Positions 9,221 through 19,607 of a stretch of 64,000 bases of DNA are shown piece after piece. Made by a program: the position numbers and the translations under genes. Source of the DNA: Psychrobacillus lasiicapitis (GTDB lineage Bacteria; Bacillota; Bacilli; Bacillales_A; Planococcaceae); assembly GCF_006861795.1 (NCBI RefSeq), contig NZ_VDGH01000002.1, positions 186,001-250,000 of the forward strand, given 5' to 3'. Each line of letters opens with the position of its first letter. Positions within the stretch are counted from its first letter, which is position 1. Under the pieces are notes generated by a model, which did no database searches, had not been told where the DNA came from, and worked only from the letters and a program-made list of their open reading frames with translations.

Positions 9221-9763
9221 TTATAAATAAGAATTTGTTACGACATAAATTACTTTTGTTTCTTCATCCGCCGCATTTTTTAATAGATGATCATCAGCTG
9301 CTTCAAAGTAAAGAGATTCTCCTTTAGAAGCAAAGTATTGCTGCTTGCCGAGTATTAATTCGACGCGACCTTGTAAAACATATATAAACGTTTCGGAAAG
9401 GGAAGGTTCAAATTGTTTAAATTGACCGTTTGGACCTAGCGTGATGAGGACTGGTTCCATTTCATTTTCGTTAGACTCAGAGATGAGCCAGTGAAGCTGA
9501 TAGTTTTTTTCTTCATCTACGTAAATCGTTTGTTCTTCGGCTTCGAAAACGACTTTTGTCCGCAATTGCTCGTCATCAAAAAAGTCTTTAGGCTTGGAAC
9601 CAAGTACATTTAAAATAGAAAAAAGTGTTTCAATCGAAGGGGAGTTTATATCTCTTTCTAGCTGTGATATAAAGCCTTTGCTTAAATCAGTTCTTTCCCC
9701 TAATTCTTCTTGGGTTAAACCTTTCTTCAGTCGTAATCGTTTAATCTTCTTTCCAATTTGCAA
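9221..9763 (-). CDS. Xre-family regulator with C-terminal cupin domain
   Basis: A 180-residue two-domain regulator. Residues 1-60 are an HTH_3 domain (GLTQEELGERTDLSKGFISQ, then SPSIETL); residues 105-180 form a cupin beta-barrel (ETFIYVLQGRVELI), the ligand-sensing part in PuuR-like regulators of polyamine genes. The start is TTG 9763, chosen because GGAGGAGGGG lies seven bases upstream and the protein then begins MQIGKKIKRLR. Position directly before potABCD on the same strand indicates that it senses polyamines and controls their uptake (inference from family and context). Confidence 0.9.
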   Translation of the reverse strand: MQIGKKIKRLRLKKGLTQEELGERTDLSKGFISQLERDINSPSIETLFSILNVLGSKPKDFFDDEQLRTKVVFEAEEQTIYVDEEKNYQLHWLISESNENEMEPVLITLGPNGQFKQFEPSLSETFIYVLQGRVELILGKQQYFASKGESLYFEAADDHLLKNAADEETKVIYVVTNSYL

Positions 9764-9793
9764 TATTGTTCCCCTCCTCCTTTGAAAAACAAA

Positions 9794-9848
9794 GTTTATT
9801 TTAACACAACTTTAAGTTTACTTTAACAACTTATTCATATTAATTCAA
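9794..9848 (-). promoter_or_regulatory. Promoter and paired operators of the xre-pot operon
   Basis: On the minus strand a sigma-A promoter is visible: -35 TTGAAT (9848-9843), 17-base spacer, -10 TAAAGT (9825-9820). Two near-identical GTT-N6-AAC half-palindromes lie at 9794-9805 and 9816-9827, starts 22 bases apart, so on the same face of the helix. The second covers the -10 box and the first lies just downstream, an arrangement suited to autorepression by the adjacent Xre-cupin protein. Confidence 0.6.
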
Positions 9849-9929
9849 AAAAAAATGGTTTTTGTCCTGTTCTGTTTTTATCATGACGCATACACTAGCT
9901 ATGGACGAAAAGGAAAAGGGGAGACACAA

Positions 9930-10373
9930 ATGCGTTTAAGAGAGGAGTTACCCGAGTTTTCAAGTGACATGGAATGGTTGAACGGAAGTGTAACGAAAGA
10001 AAAATTAATTGGGGAAGTACCTTTATTAATACACTTTTGGTCTATTAGTTGCCATCTATGCGACAAGACTTACGGGATTATAAATAGATGGAAAAAGACA
10101 TATGGCGACAAATTTCAGTTGGTTGGGATTCATATGCCAATAACAAAAGAAGATGTAAATAATACTTTAATAAAGCAAAAAGCTGAGCGAATGAGTATGA
10201 CGAACTCCATATACCTAGATCACGATTTAGTTGTTTCTGATAAATTTCAAAATCGAATTGTACCATCTTTTTATCTATTTGATAAGAAGGGATTGCTCCG
10301 TCACGTACAAACGGGGGAGAGCGGTTTTAGAATGTTAGAAAAAAGGTTAATACTTTTAATGAAAGATTCGTAA
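9930..10373 (+). CDS. ykuV: Thiol-disulfide oxidoreductase, YkuV-like
   Basis: A 147-residue thioredoxin-fold protein of the TlpA/ResA group with no signal peptide, so cytoplasmic. The redox motif is C41-H-L-C44 in FWSISCHLCDK, as in B. subtilis YkuV; the cis-proline region IVPSFYLFD and the tail RHVQTGESG also agree. I chose ATG 9930 over the longer frame from 9855 because AAAGGGGAG lies just upstream and the protein then begins MRLREELPEF like YkuV. It precedes ktrC, but with a gap that allows a separate promoter. Confidence 0.85.
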   Translation: MRLREELPEFSSDMEWLNGSVTKEKLIGEVPLLIHFWSISCHLCDKTYGIINRWKKTYGDKFQLVGIHMPITKEDVNNTLIKQKAERMSMTNSIYLDHDLVVSDKFQNRIVPSFYLFDKKGLLRHVQTGESGFRMLEKRLILLMKDS

Positions 10374-10457
10374 TACTGAATCCGCGAATGAAGTATCTAT
10401 TTTTAGAAATGGTATGGTAAACTAAGTGCATCCGATTAGTAAGCAGGAGGCACTATT

Positions 10458-11117
10458 ATGCAAAAAGAGTTTGTAGTAATTGGTTTAGGACGATTCGGAG
10501 GAAGTATCGTCAGGGAGTTAATCGATCAAGGGGCAGATGTAATGGCTGTCGATATTGCTACAGAAAGAGTAGATGAGTATGCTGCAATTGCTACGCAAGC
10601 AGTGGTGGCGGATACGACAGATGAAACGGTATTGAAATCCCTTGGTATCCGAAATTTTGAGCATGTCATTGTTGCTATTGGTGACGATATCCAATCGAGT
10701 ATATTAACGACGCTTATGTTAAAAGAAATTGGCGTAAAGAAAATTACGGTAAAAGCGCAAAATGATTACCATGAAAAAGTATTACGTAAAATCGGTGCAG
10801 ACCAAGTGGTACATCCAGAACGTGATATGGGAATTCGTATCGCGAATAATATCCTATCGCAAAATGTACTGGATTACTTAGAGCTTTCTGATGAGCACTC
10901 AATTATGGAGATTAAAGTGAATGAAAAAATTGCAGGGAAATCATTAGTGGATTTAGATATTCGTGCAAGATACGGCATCAATATCGTCGCTATAAAGCGT
11001 GGAAATAATATCAATGTTTCACCTCCGGCAGATGAGAAGCTTCAGTTAAATGATGTATTAATTATGATTGGTGCAGATGTCGATATTAACCGATTTGAAA
11101 AGAAAGTATTGTCATAA
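10458..11117 (+). CDS. ktrC: Potassium-channel gating subunit KtrC/KtrA (RCK protein)
   Basis: A 219-residue cytosolic RCK protein that forms the nucleotide-gated ring of a Ktr potassium transporter. The N-terminal Rossmann domain has GLGRFGGS (residues 9-16) and the acidic end of strand 2 (VMAVDI); the C-terminal RCK_C domain starts near residue 135. The gene's position upstream of rnjA/rpoY matches B. subtilis ykqB (ktrC) rather than ktrA. The membrane partner is not in this window. GGAGG lies before ATG 10458. Confidence 0.88.
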   Translation: MQKEFVVIGLGRFGGSIVRELIDQGADVMAVDIATERVDEYAAIATQAVVADTTDETVLKSLGIRNFEHVIVAIGDDIQSSILTTLMLKEIGVKKITVKAQNDYHEKVLRKIGADQVVHPERDMGIRIANNILSQNVLDYLELSDEHSIMEIKVNEKIAGKSLVDLDIRARYGINIVAIKRGNNINVSPPADEKLQLNDVLIMIGADVDINRFEKKVLS

Positions 11118-11156
11118 AAAATGCCAGAGGAAGCAAATCCCTCTGGCATTTTTTAT
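11118..11156. terminator. Bidirectional terminator between ktrC and rnjA
   Basis: AAATGCCAGAGG pairs perfectly with CCTCTGGCATTT across a nine-base loop. A-rich and T-rich flanks on the two sides allow it to serve both convergent genes. Confidence 0.9.
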
Positions 11157-11170
11157 ATGGATAAAACGTT

Positions 11171-12838
11171 TTATACTTCCATAATAATCGGTAAGATCAT
11201 TGGACGACGTTTTGTTTTTTCGTATAAATAAGGGCTAAGAACATCGGTAATTTCATTTTTCAATTCAGCCCATTCAGCTGGTTTATCTTGTAACGTGAAC
11301 CGTAAATGTTTGTTTAACATCTGTTGGGCTTCATTGATCATTGTTCCAGATTCACGCATGTACACAAATCCACGTGAAATAATATCAGGTCCAGAAACAA
11401 TTTTCTTTCTTTCCATATCTGCACTTACAACAACGATTACTAATCCTTCTTCGGAAAGGATTCGACGATCTCTAAGAACGATATTGCCAATGTCTCCGAT
11501 ACCACTACCATCAATGTACACATCTCCAGATGGAATTCGTCCAGCAACATGCGCTTCATTTGCACTTAACGCCAGCACATCTCCGTTTTCCATAATGAAA
11601 GTATTTTCAGGTAATACATCACAATCTACCGCAAGTTCCGTATGAATTTTCAACATACGATATTCACCATGGATTGGCATAAAGAATTTTGGTTTCATAA
11701 GTCGTAACATCAGCTTTTGTTCCTCTTGAGAACCATGACCTGATGTATGAATATTATTAAGTGAACCATGAATTACTTCTGCACCTGCACGGAATAGTAA
11801 GTTAATGGTACGATTAACACTTGCTCTATTTCCTGGAATAGGTGAAGAAGAAAATACAACCGTATCGCCTGGTTGAATTTGGATTTGACGATGTGTCCCA
11901 TTAGCAATTCGAGATAAAGCGGCCATTGGCTCACCTTGACTGCCTGTACATAATATAAGCACTTCGTTAGCAGGTAATCGATTTAACGCACTAGCGTCGA
12001 CAAATGTTTCTTTAGGCGCTGTAATATAGCCAAGCTCACGACCGATTGTAATCGCATTGTCCATACTTCGGCCAAAAACAGCGATTTTGCGGCCATGCTG
12101 CACAGCTGCATCCGTTACCTGTTGAAGTCTATGAATATTAGAAGCAAACGTAGCGAAAATGATGCGACCATTCACTTTACGGAAAATAGTGTCCATACTT
12201 TCGCCGACTTTACGTTCGGACATCGTGAAATTCGGAATTTCTGCATTCGTACTATCTGAAAGTAGGCAAAGAACCCCGTCACGACCGATTTCGGCCATTC
12301 TAGTCAAGTTAGCAGGCTCACCAACTGGCGTAAAATCAAATTTAAAATCGCCTGTATGAACGATATTGCCTGGTGGAGTTTTGACAACGATACCAAAAGC
12401 ATCCGGGATACTATGTGTTGTTCTGAAGAAACTAACCGCTGTTTTTCTAAATTTCACCACGTCGTCTTCTTCGATCACATGCATCTTTGTTTGACGAAGT
12501 AAGCCGTGCTCCTCTAACTTGTTACGCAGTAAACCTAGCGCGAGTTTTCCCCCATATACCGGAACATTTAGTTGTTTCAATAAATAAGGAATACCACCGA
12601 TATGATCTTCGTGACCATGCGTGATAAATAATCCTTTGATCTTATCTACATTTTTCACTAGATACGTGTAATCTGGAATAACATAATCAATACCTAATAG
12701 ATCATCTTCTGGAAACTTAATCCCCGCGTCTATTAAAATAATCTCATCTTGAAATTGTACACCGTACGTATTTTTGCCGATTTCACCTAGTCCGCCGAGG
12801 GCGAAAACAGCAGTTTGATCATTTTTTACAAATTTCAT
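11171..12838 (-). CDS. rnjA: Ribonuclease J1
   Basis: A 555-residue metallo-beta-lactamase/beta-CASP nuclease with endonuclease and 5'-3' exonuclease activity in mRNA decay and RNA maturation. The metal-binding motif HGHEDHIGG is near residue 75, the beta-CASP domain follows (about 210-350), and the C-terminal domain ends LPIIMEV. The length is that of RNase J1. The start lies four bases after the rpoY stop, so the two genes form one operon, as in B. subtilis ykzG-ykqC. Confidence 0.95.
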   Translation of the reverse strand: MKFVKNDQTAVFALGGLGEIGKNTYGVQFQDEIILIDAGIKFPEDDLLGIDYVIPDYTYLVKNVDKIKGLFITHGHEDHIGGIPYLLKQLNVPVYGGKLALGLLRNKLEEHGLLRQTKMHVIEEDDVVKFRKTAVSFFRTTHSIPDAFGIVVKTPPGNIVHTGDFKFDFTPVGEPANLTRMAEIGRDGVLCLLSDSTNAEIPNFTMSERKVGESMDTIFRKVNGRIIFATFASNIHRLQQVTDAAVQHGRKIAVFGRSMDNAITIGRELGYITAPKETFVDASALNRLPANEVLILCTGSQGEPMAALSRIANGTHRQIQIQPGDTVVFSSSPIPGNRASVNRTINLLFRAGAEVIHGSLNNIHTSGHGSQEEQKLMLRLMKPKFFMPIHGEYRMLKIHTELAVDCDVLPENTFIMENGDVLALSANEAHVAGRIPSGDVYIDGSGIGDIGNIVLRDRRILSEEGLVIVVVSADMERKKIVSGPDIISRGFVYMRESGTMINEAQQMLNKHLRFTLQDKPAEWAELKNEITDVLSPYLYEKTKRRPMILPIIMEV

Positions 12839-12842
12839 ATGT

Positions 12843-13052
12843 TTATCTCTTCTCTACTTTATAATTCGGGCTTGCTTGCTCATATGCTAAATGATTACCT
12901 TCAAGCAATTGAATTAGTTCGATATTATAATTACGATCCTTTAGAATTGAACGCACTTCACGCTCAGATTCTGCCTCTACATATAAGCTTTTCGTGTTTT
13001 CGCGAACTGATACTTCCAATGCATTCTCTTGATAATAAACTTTATAAATCAT
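12843..13052 (-). CDS. rpoY: RNA polymerase epsilon subunit RpoY
   Basis: A 69-residue protein that binds core RNA polymerase in Firmicutes. The start is ATG 13052 ([10 protein letters not shown]), because AAGGAGAG lies six to eight bases upstream and the family is about 70 residues long; the longer frame from 13088 adds 12 unsupported residues. It ends [18 protein letters not shown], as typical for YkzG. The partner gene rnjA follows after four bases. Confidence 0.9.
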   Translation of the reverse strand: MIYKVYYQENALEVSVRENTKSLYVEAESEREVRSILKDRNYNIELIQLLEGNHLAYEQASPNYKVEKR

Positions 13053-13119
13053 ATTATACTCTCCTTTTTCACGTTCAAAATAAATCAATTCTCTTTATAT
13101 TATCACGCTACTTCTTTAA

Positions 13120-13152
13120 AATAAAGAAAAGCCCTCCATTTTTCGAAGGGCA
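13120..13152 (-). terminator. Terminator after the 23-residue peptide gene
   Basis: On the minus strand GCCCT pairs with AGGGC (13131-13135 with 13147-13151), followed by TTTTCTTTAT. It separates the small peptide gene from rpoY-rnjA, so the peptide gene is its own transcription unit. Confidence 0.7.
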
Positions 13153-13158
13153 AATAAT

Positions 13159-13230
13159 TTACGCAATCGTTTTGTTTCTGAGCATTCCACCGAGTCGTCT
13201 TAACCATTTTCTTCTTAGACGTTTCAACAT
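13159..13230 (-). CDS. Small very basic peptide (23 residues)
   Basis: A short frame with an excellent ribosome binding site (AAGGAG, nine bases before ATG 13230) and a dedicated terminator. The peptide begins MLKRLRRKWLRRLGG and ends MLRNKTIA. About ten of 23 residues are Lys or Arg, spaced so that a helix would be amphipathic with one basic and one hydrophobic face. It lies alone between rpoY and the divergent HAD gene. I do not know its function; an RNA-, ribosome- or membrane-interacting peptide are all possible. Support is the translation signal and gene context, not homology. Confidence 0.6.
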   Translation of the reverse strand: MLKRLRRKWLRRLGGMLRNKTIA

Positions 13231-13333
13231 GGTAACTCACTCCTTACAATATATTATATACGAAAAATAGAAATGTGTAAAGGATTCTTACTGAAAAGTC
13301 AAATAATTAGCGTAGCGAATAGGAGTTTTTTTG

Positions 13334-14107
13334 ATGGTAAATAAAGTTTTATTCTTTGATATTGATGGGACTATTTTAGATAATGATAAAAATATCCCAC
13401 CAGGTGTTGTAGAATCTATTCAACAAGCAAGAGCAAATGGGCATGAAATAGTTATTTCAACTGGGAGAGCTCCATTTACAGCAAACTCAATTTTAGAACA
13501 ACTTAAAATAGATTCATTCATATGCTACAATGGTCAAATCGTCCAATTACAAGGGAAGATTATTCATAAAGGAATTATCGATACAACAGAACTACAGAAT
13601 CTAACAGATTTTGCGATGGAACGAGAGCAACCAATTGTTTATATGGATGATGTAGAATTTGTATCAAATGTCCCTGATCACGAGGATATATACGAAAGCA
13701 TCTCTTCCTTGAAAATGGCCTTACCAAGAACGGAAGAAAACTTCTTCTTAACGAATGATATACATCAAGCGCTAATTTTTTGCGACATGGATGTTCAAAA
13801 AAAATATGAGAAAGCTTTTCCTAACTTAAAGTTTGTTAGATGGCATCGGGTATCTTGTGATGTTCTTCCACAAGGCGTTTCTAAAGCAAAAGGAATTGAA
13901 TTATTACTACGCTATATGAATAAAACTCCTGATGACGCGATTGCTTTTGGTGATGGTTTTAATGATATAGAGATGCTTCAATATGTAGGGACGGGTGTTG
14001 CGATGGGGAATGCCGTAGAAGAATTAAAAAACTGCGCAACCTTTGTCACGGACCATGTTTCAGAAAATGGCTTAGTGAATGCCATGAAAAAATTACAATT
14101 AATCTAG
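13334..14107 (+). CDS. ykrA: HAD-family phosphatase, Cof/YkrA type
   Basis: A 257-residue haloacid-dehalogenase hydrolase of the Cof subfamily (class IIB cap). The nucleophile motif is DIDGTILD near residue 8, motif II is STGR near residue 42, and motif III/IV is GDGFNDIEML near residue 204. The family dephosphorylates sugar phosphates, pyridoxal phosphate or flavin nucleotides; the substrate here cannot be told. The start is ATG 13334, eight bases after AGGAG; the TTG one codon earlier is less likely. Position between rpoY and def matches B. subtilis ykrA. The following sugar kinase gene starts 10 bases after the stop. Confidence 0.88.
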   Translation: MVNKVLFFDIDGTILDNDKNIPPGVVESIQQARANGHEIVISTGRAPFTANSILEQLKIDSFICYNGQIVQLQGKIIHKGIIDTTELQNLTDFAMEREQPIVYMDDVEFVSNVPDHEDIYESISSLKMALPRTEENFFLTNDIHQALIFCDMDVQKKYEKAFPNLKFVRWHRVSCDVLPQGVSKAKGIELLLRYMNKTPDDAIAFGDGFNDIEMLQYVGTGVAMGNAVEELKNCATFVTDHVSENGLVNAMKKLQLI

Positions 14108-14117
14108 AGGAGTTTTT

Positions 14118-15050
14118 ATGAACGATTTAAGGAATAAGTTTGTGCTCATATATGGTGATGTATTTGTAGACTATATTGCAGATGATCAATCAAATAAAGA
14201 ATTTACAAAGTTTTTAGGTGGGGCGACAGTAAATGTAGCAGCAGGAGTTGCAAGACTCGGGGCTTCTTCCTCTTTTATAACAATTTCAGGAGACGACGAA
14301 ACCTCAGAATTTGTGAGAAGAGAGTTAACATTAGAAGGAGTAGATTTAACTTTCGCCCAGATTGTTCCTGAAAAACGAGTAAGTGGCGTATATGTGCATT
14401 TAACAGAAAACAATGACCGGCACTTCCATACTTACGTGGATGAAACACCCGATTTACAAGTGGACTTTTCTACATTGAAAAAAGAAGCATTTCAGCAAGC
14501 CTCTATTTTTCATTTTTGTTCAGGAACATTATTTCATCCAATAGCACGTAAGACGACTCGTCAAATAGTCGATCAAATGGAGAAATCTAAAGTGTTATTA
14601 TCTTTCGATGCCAATATTCGTCCACTAAGATGGGAAAGCGAAGCACTTTGTAGAGAAACCATTTGTTCCTTTTTTAAGCAAGTGGATATTTTGAAGTTAA
14701 CAGAAGAGGAGCTTTTCTTTTTAACGGAAACAAAGACGAGAGAAGAAGGGATTCGCAAACTTAGAGATTACCAGATTCCGATCGTCCTTATTACGGTTGG
14801 AGCAGAAGGCACGCATATTGTAATCGATGAGGAGACAATTCACGTAAACGTGGAGAAGGTAGTCCCAGTCGATACAACAGGTGCTGGAGATGCTTTTATG
14901 GCAGGAATTCTGTCTAAAATTAATATGAGCGGAAAGCCAAGCACAAAAGAAGAGTGGATAGACTATGTCTCCTTCGGCAATAGACTAGGAGCAATTTGTG
15001 CAACCAAACCGGGAGCTCTATCGGCTATGCCAAGAGCAGCCGATTTATAA
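14118..15050 (+). CDS. PfkB-family sugar kinase (fructokinase-like)
   Basis: A 310-residue ribokinase-fold kinase. It has the N-terminal PfkB signature (GGATVNVAAGVARLGA, with GDVFVDY before it) and the C-terminal signature DTTGAGDAFMAGIL with the catalytic Asp near residue 257. The closest family match is fructokinase, but the exact sugar is not fixed by what I can see. AGAGGAG lies before ATG 14118, and the gene is in one unit with the upstream HAD phosphatase. It is not part of the B. subtilis order, so it is an insertion into the conserved block. Confidence 0.85.
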   Translation: MNDLRNKFVLIYGDVFVDYIADDQSNKEFTKFLGGATVNVAAGVARLGASSSFITISGDDETSEFVRRELTLEGVDLTFAQIVPEKRVSGVYVHLTENNDRHFHTYVDETPDLQVDFSTLKKEAFQQASIFHFCSGTLFHPIARKTTRQIVDQMEKSKVLLSFDANIRPLRWESEALCRETICSFFKQVDILKLTEEELFFLTETKTREEGIRKLRDYQIPIVLITVGAEGTHIVIDEETIHVNVEKVVPVDTTGAGDAFMAGILSKINMSGKPSTKEEWIDYVSFGNRLGAICATKPGALSAMPRAADL

Positions 15051-15054
15051 GAAA

Positions 15055-15096
15055 AAGCCTGTGTTACATTTTTGATGTAATCCAGGCTCTTTCTTA
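15055..15096. terminator. Bidirectional terminator between sugar kinase gene and def
   Basis: AGCCTG-TTACAT pairs with ATGTAA-CAGGCT around a short loop, flanked by an A-run on the left and T-rich sequence on the right. The genes on the two sides converge. Confidence 0.85.
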
Positions 15097-15132
15097 TATT
15101 TCTGTAGTAGACATGCACTTGAGCTTTAGTTA

Positions 15133-15690
15133 TTAAGCTCGTTCATATGGAACCGAATTTGGTATTTCTGCGTATGGGTTTACTTTATTAATATGATCAT
15201 AAAACATGATGCCATTTAAATGGTCTAGCTCATGTTGAAATGCAATTGCCGCTAAACCTTTTAATCGTTTTTTAAATGGTGTACCATCCGGAAAAAAGCC
15301 CGTAGCGGTAATACGTGCATGTCTTGGTACATACCCCTCAATCACTTCGTCTACAGAAAGACAGCCTTCCCCAGAGTGGATATAAGTGTTTTCAACAGAA
15401 TGACTAATTATTTTGGGGTTGACTGCAACAAAGCTAATGTCCCCATCCTCTGTATTTGGTATATGTAGCGCGAACATTCTTTTATCAGCGTTTACTTGAG
15501 GAGCTGCCAGCCCAATTCCAGGACGTAATTTATACTTCTCTACCATTTTTTCATCTTGACTATTGATCACATATTCCAATAAATCATTCGCGAGCTGTTT
15601 ATCAGCCTCTGATAAAGGGAAAGTCATTTCTGATGCTTTTTTTCGTAGTGCTGGATGACCGTCCCTCACAATATCTTTCATTAAAATCAT
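15133..15690 (-). CDS. def: Peptide deformylase
   Basis: A 185-residue metalloenzyme that removes the N-formyl group from new proteins. All three motifs are present: GIGLAAPQ, EGCLS and QHELDHLNG. The length and the insertion between motifs I and II match type 2 deformylases of Gram-positives (YkrB/DefB). I chose ATG 15690 (MILMKDIVRDGHP) because GGAAAGGA lies seven bases upstream; the longer frame to 15738 lacks such a signal. Here it is on the minus strand, whereas neighbours ykyA and pdhA are on the plus strand. Confidence 0.93.
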   Translation of the reverse strand: MILMKDIVRDGHPALRKKASEMTFPLSEADKQLANDLLEYVINSQDEKMVEKYKLRPGIGLAAPQVNADKRMFALHIPNTEDGDISFVAVNPKIISHSVENTYIHSGEGCLSVDEVIEGYVPRHARITATGFFPDGTPFKKRLKGLAAIAFQHELDHLNGIMFYDHINKVNPYAEIPNSVPYERA

Positions 15691-15823
15691 ATTTATCGTC
15701 CTTTCCGAGTTCCTAGTCCTATTATACCGAAAAATCATCTTTTGCTAAACAAAAAAAGCCTATTGTAAGGTTGAATTTAGCAACCAGAACAATTATAGTG
15801 AAATGATTAGAGGAGGTTACGTG

Positions 15824-16468
15824 ATGAAAAAATGGAAGTACGTAGTTCCTTTATGCTTTGTATTGCTTCTATCTGCATGTTCTTTTGGTGAAACGACCGA
15901 AGAAAAATTATCTAACATCTTAACGGAAATATATAAATTAGAGGCAGATTATAGAGATGTACAAACGCAGTTAGCAGAAACGGAACAAAAAGAACAAGCT
16001 AATTTTCAAAGCATGATGGAGTTAACAAAAGATCAAAAAGAAGAGCTCACGAAACAAGTCGAAGAAACTGCCGGGCTACTAGAAGAAAGACTCGTATTAG
16101 TGGAAAAAGAAGCAGCTTCTATTAAAAATGCATCAGAAAAAATGAAAGATATCGATGTACTTATTTCGGAAACGGACGTAACAGCTGAAAAAGAAAGTAT
16201 TCAACAAATCGAAGAAGCATTAAAAAATCGTTACACTGCATACACCGATTTAACAGAACAATATAATGAACTTGCTAGTTTACAAGAAAAGTTATATAGC
16301 ATGTTAATCGAAGACACAGCAGAAGTAACGACCATTCAAAAGCAAGTCGATGAAGTAAATAAACAGAACGAAGCAGTACAACAATCAGTTGAAAAATTTA
16401 ACGAACTGACAGCTAAGCTTAATAAAGTAAAAGAAGAAACATTTTCTTCACTTCAAAAGGAAAATTAA
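15824..16468 (+). CDS. ykyA: YkyA-family lipoprotein
   Basis: A 214-residue lipoprotein: signal helix, then lipobox LLSAC near residue 19. The mature part is almost entirely charged helix with long coiled-coil stretches (residues 30-210) rich in Glu, Lys and Gln. Position just before pdhA is as in B. subtilis. The start is ATG 15824, eight bases after AGGAGG. The biochemical role is unknown; the protein family is described only as a putative cell-wall-associated lipoprotein. Confidence 0.85.
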   Translation: MKKWKYVVPLCFVLLLSACSFGETTEEKLSNILTEIYKLEADYRDVQTQLAETEQKEQANFQSMMELTKDQKEELTKQVEETAGLLEERLVLVEKEAASIKNASEKMKDIDVLISETDVTAEKESIQQIEEALKNRYTAYTDLTEQYNELASLQEKLYSMLIEDTAEVTTIQKQVDEVNKQNEAVQQSVEKFNELTAKLNKVKEETFSSLQKEN

Positions 16469-16496
16469 TCAAGAGAATAGTAGATATGATAATGAT

Positions 16497-16546
16497 AAAA
16501 ATAGAGTATGGGAATTCCAAAGATTCCCATACTCTATTTTTATATT
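16497..16546. terminator. Strong terminator after ykyA
   Basis: An 18-bp perfect stem (AAAATAGAGTATGGGAAT and its complement) with a seven-base loop, followed by TTTTTATATTTT. Confidence 0.93.
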
Positions 16547-16604
16547 TTAGGAAATATACCTTGTGAATTAATTTCTCGCTATTGTATGGGGTGTGTCACT
16601 GTTT

Positions 16605-17158
16605 AAGCGAACTGCGCGGCAGTGAGTTGAATGAAGTAGCCACTGGGACTTCCGCTACGGGGCGGTCGCTTTCCACGGGGTGAGCGTTGAGCCATCACCG
16701 ACGCGAGCGCGTTCGCCTGCGATGGCTCATCTACTCACTCATCCCGTAGGAGTCGCCGCCCCTCCGCTACAATCCAATAAAGCAAGCTACTTCCGTAATG
16801 TCACTAGCTGTAAGTGAAATGTCAAGCATTATGGAAAGAGATTTCCCATCTTTACAATAAGTCAGATACTTCGTCCAAACAACAAGTGTACTTAGATGGA
16901 GACGATGATATAAAGAAGATTAATACCAATAAATAGTTGAAAGACGAGCTATATCCTGATAAACGAACTACGTATTTGGAGATAACATTGTCTAATTTGT
17001 TCTAATTATTGTTTGTAAACTTGATAAATTTAAAACTTTGATCACTGCAGACACCAAATTAGCAGATCATACATAATGGTTGAAGCGGAAAGCGTCCGCC
17101 TGAAGCGAAAATCATAGTGAACCCTTAATAGGCAAATTACCGCGCAGTTTCCCTATAC
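16605..17158. repeat. Composite inverted-repeat element A (decayed)
   Basis: Left half at about 16608-16776: starts GAACTGCGCGGCAG and runs through GGTCGCTTTCCACGGGG and AGGAGTCGCCGCC to CTACAATCC. The right half is reduced to GCGGAAAGCGTCCGCC (about 17086-17101), AGCGAAAATCA, and the end ACCGCGCAGTTTCCCTATA (17139-17157). The AT-rich core holds no gene. The GC-rich halves stand out from the surroundings. The element fills most of the 1-kb gap between ykyA and pdhA. Confidence 0.7.
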
Positions 17159-17384
17159 CGCACAAGTTATCTTTTATAAAAAGCTTTAAAAAAGATAATG
17201 TAGAAGCCTATCTAAGCTTTTTCTATTTATCTTATAGAAGATAATACTAGAACATTTTTTCTGATTGGACGATGAATTGCTTTTATGAATTTATTAAACT
17301 GATATAATACAGACATAAATAGGGACTGGTACAGAGTGTAATAGTTTTAATATTCTATTAAGGATAATCAATGATTTTAGATGA

Positions 17385-18596
<1,212 letters not shown>

Positions 18597-18599
18597 CCG

Positions 18600-19577
18600 A
18601 TGGCACAATTAACGATGATTCAAGCAATTACGGAAGCACTCCGTACCGAGCTTAAAAATGATGAAAACGTTCTAGTCTTCGGTGAAGACGTTGGCGTTAA
18701 CGGAGGAGTATTCCGTGCGACTGAAGGATTACAAAAAGAATTCGGAGAAGACCGTGTATTTGACACACCTTTAGCTGAATCAGGTATTGGTGGACTTGCA
18801 GTCGGTTTAGCACTTCAAGGATTCCGTCCAGTTCCTGAAATTCAATTCTTTGGTTTTGTATTTGAAGTAATGGACTCTATTAGTGGTCAACTTGCTCGTA
18901 TGCGTTTCCGTACAGGAGGAGCATATAATGCGCCTGTTACAATCCGTTCTCCATTTGGTGGAGGGGTTCATACACCAGAAATGCATGCTGATAGTTTAGA
19001 GTTACTAATGACGTCTACACCAGGTGTAAAGGTAGTTATTCCTTCTACTCCGTACGATGCAAAAGGTTTATTGATCTCTGCGATTCGTGATAACGACCCT
19101 GTTATTTTCTTAGAGCATATGAAACTGTATCGTTCATTCCGTGGGGAAGTTCCGGAAGAAGAGTATACAATCCCACTAGGAAAAGCAGATGTAAAACGTG
19201 AAGGTTCAGATTTAACGATCATTTCATATGGTGCAATGGTTCATGAAAGCTTAAAAGCTGCTGAAGAGTTGGAAAAAGAAGGACATTCAGTAGAAGTGAT
19301 TGACTTACGTACGATTCAACCACTTGATATTGAAACAATTATTGCATCAGTTGAAAAAACAAACCGTGCAATCGTTGTACAAGAAGCGCAAAAACAAGCA
19401 GGTATCGCTGCCAATGTAGTTGCGGAAATTACGGAAAGAGCAATTTTAAGCTTAGAAGCTCCAGTTTTACGAGTTGCGGCTCCAGATACTGTTTACCCAT
19501 TCTCTCAAGCAGAAACGGTTTGGTTACCTGGTGTTAAGGATATAGTAGAAACAGCGAAAAAAGTTTTAACGTTCTAA
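18600..19577 (+). CDS. pdhB: Pyruvate dehydrogenase E1 beta subunit
   Basis: A 325-residue beta chain that completes the E1 heterotetramer. Recognisable blocks are [14 protein letters not shown] near residue 28, [11 protein letters not shown] near residue 55 and the C-terminal transketolase domain starting SDLTIISYG. It begins three bases after the pdhA stop with AAGGAG inside the pdhA end, so it is translationally linked to pdhA. Confidence 0.96.
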   Translation: MAQLTMIQAITEALRTELKNDENVLVFGEDVGVNGGVFRATEGLQKEFGEDRVFDTPLAESGIGGLAVGLALQGFRPVPEIQFFGFVFEVMDSISGQLARMRFRTGGAYNAPVTIRSPFGGGVHTPEMHADSLELLMTSTPGVKVVIPSTPYDAKGLLISAIRDNDPVIFLEHMKLYRSFRGEVPEEEYTIPLGKADVKREGSDLTIISYGAMVHESLKAAEELEKEGHSVEVIDLRTIQPLDIETIIASVEKTNRAIVVQEAQKQAGIAANVVAEITERAILSLEAPVLRVAAPDTVYPFSQAETVWLPGVKDIVETAKKVLTF

Positions 19578-19607
19578 TAAAAATTAAAAATAGAAAGGGT
19601 GAATACT

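Noticed and set aside
12815-13270. 151-codon plus-strand frame across rpoY and the small peptide gene
   Set aside because: Antisense to two genes with proper translation signals; the start lacks a site and crosses two convergent signals including a terminator.
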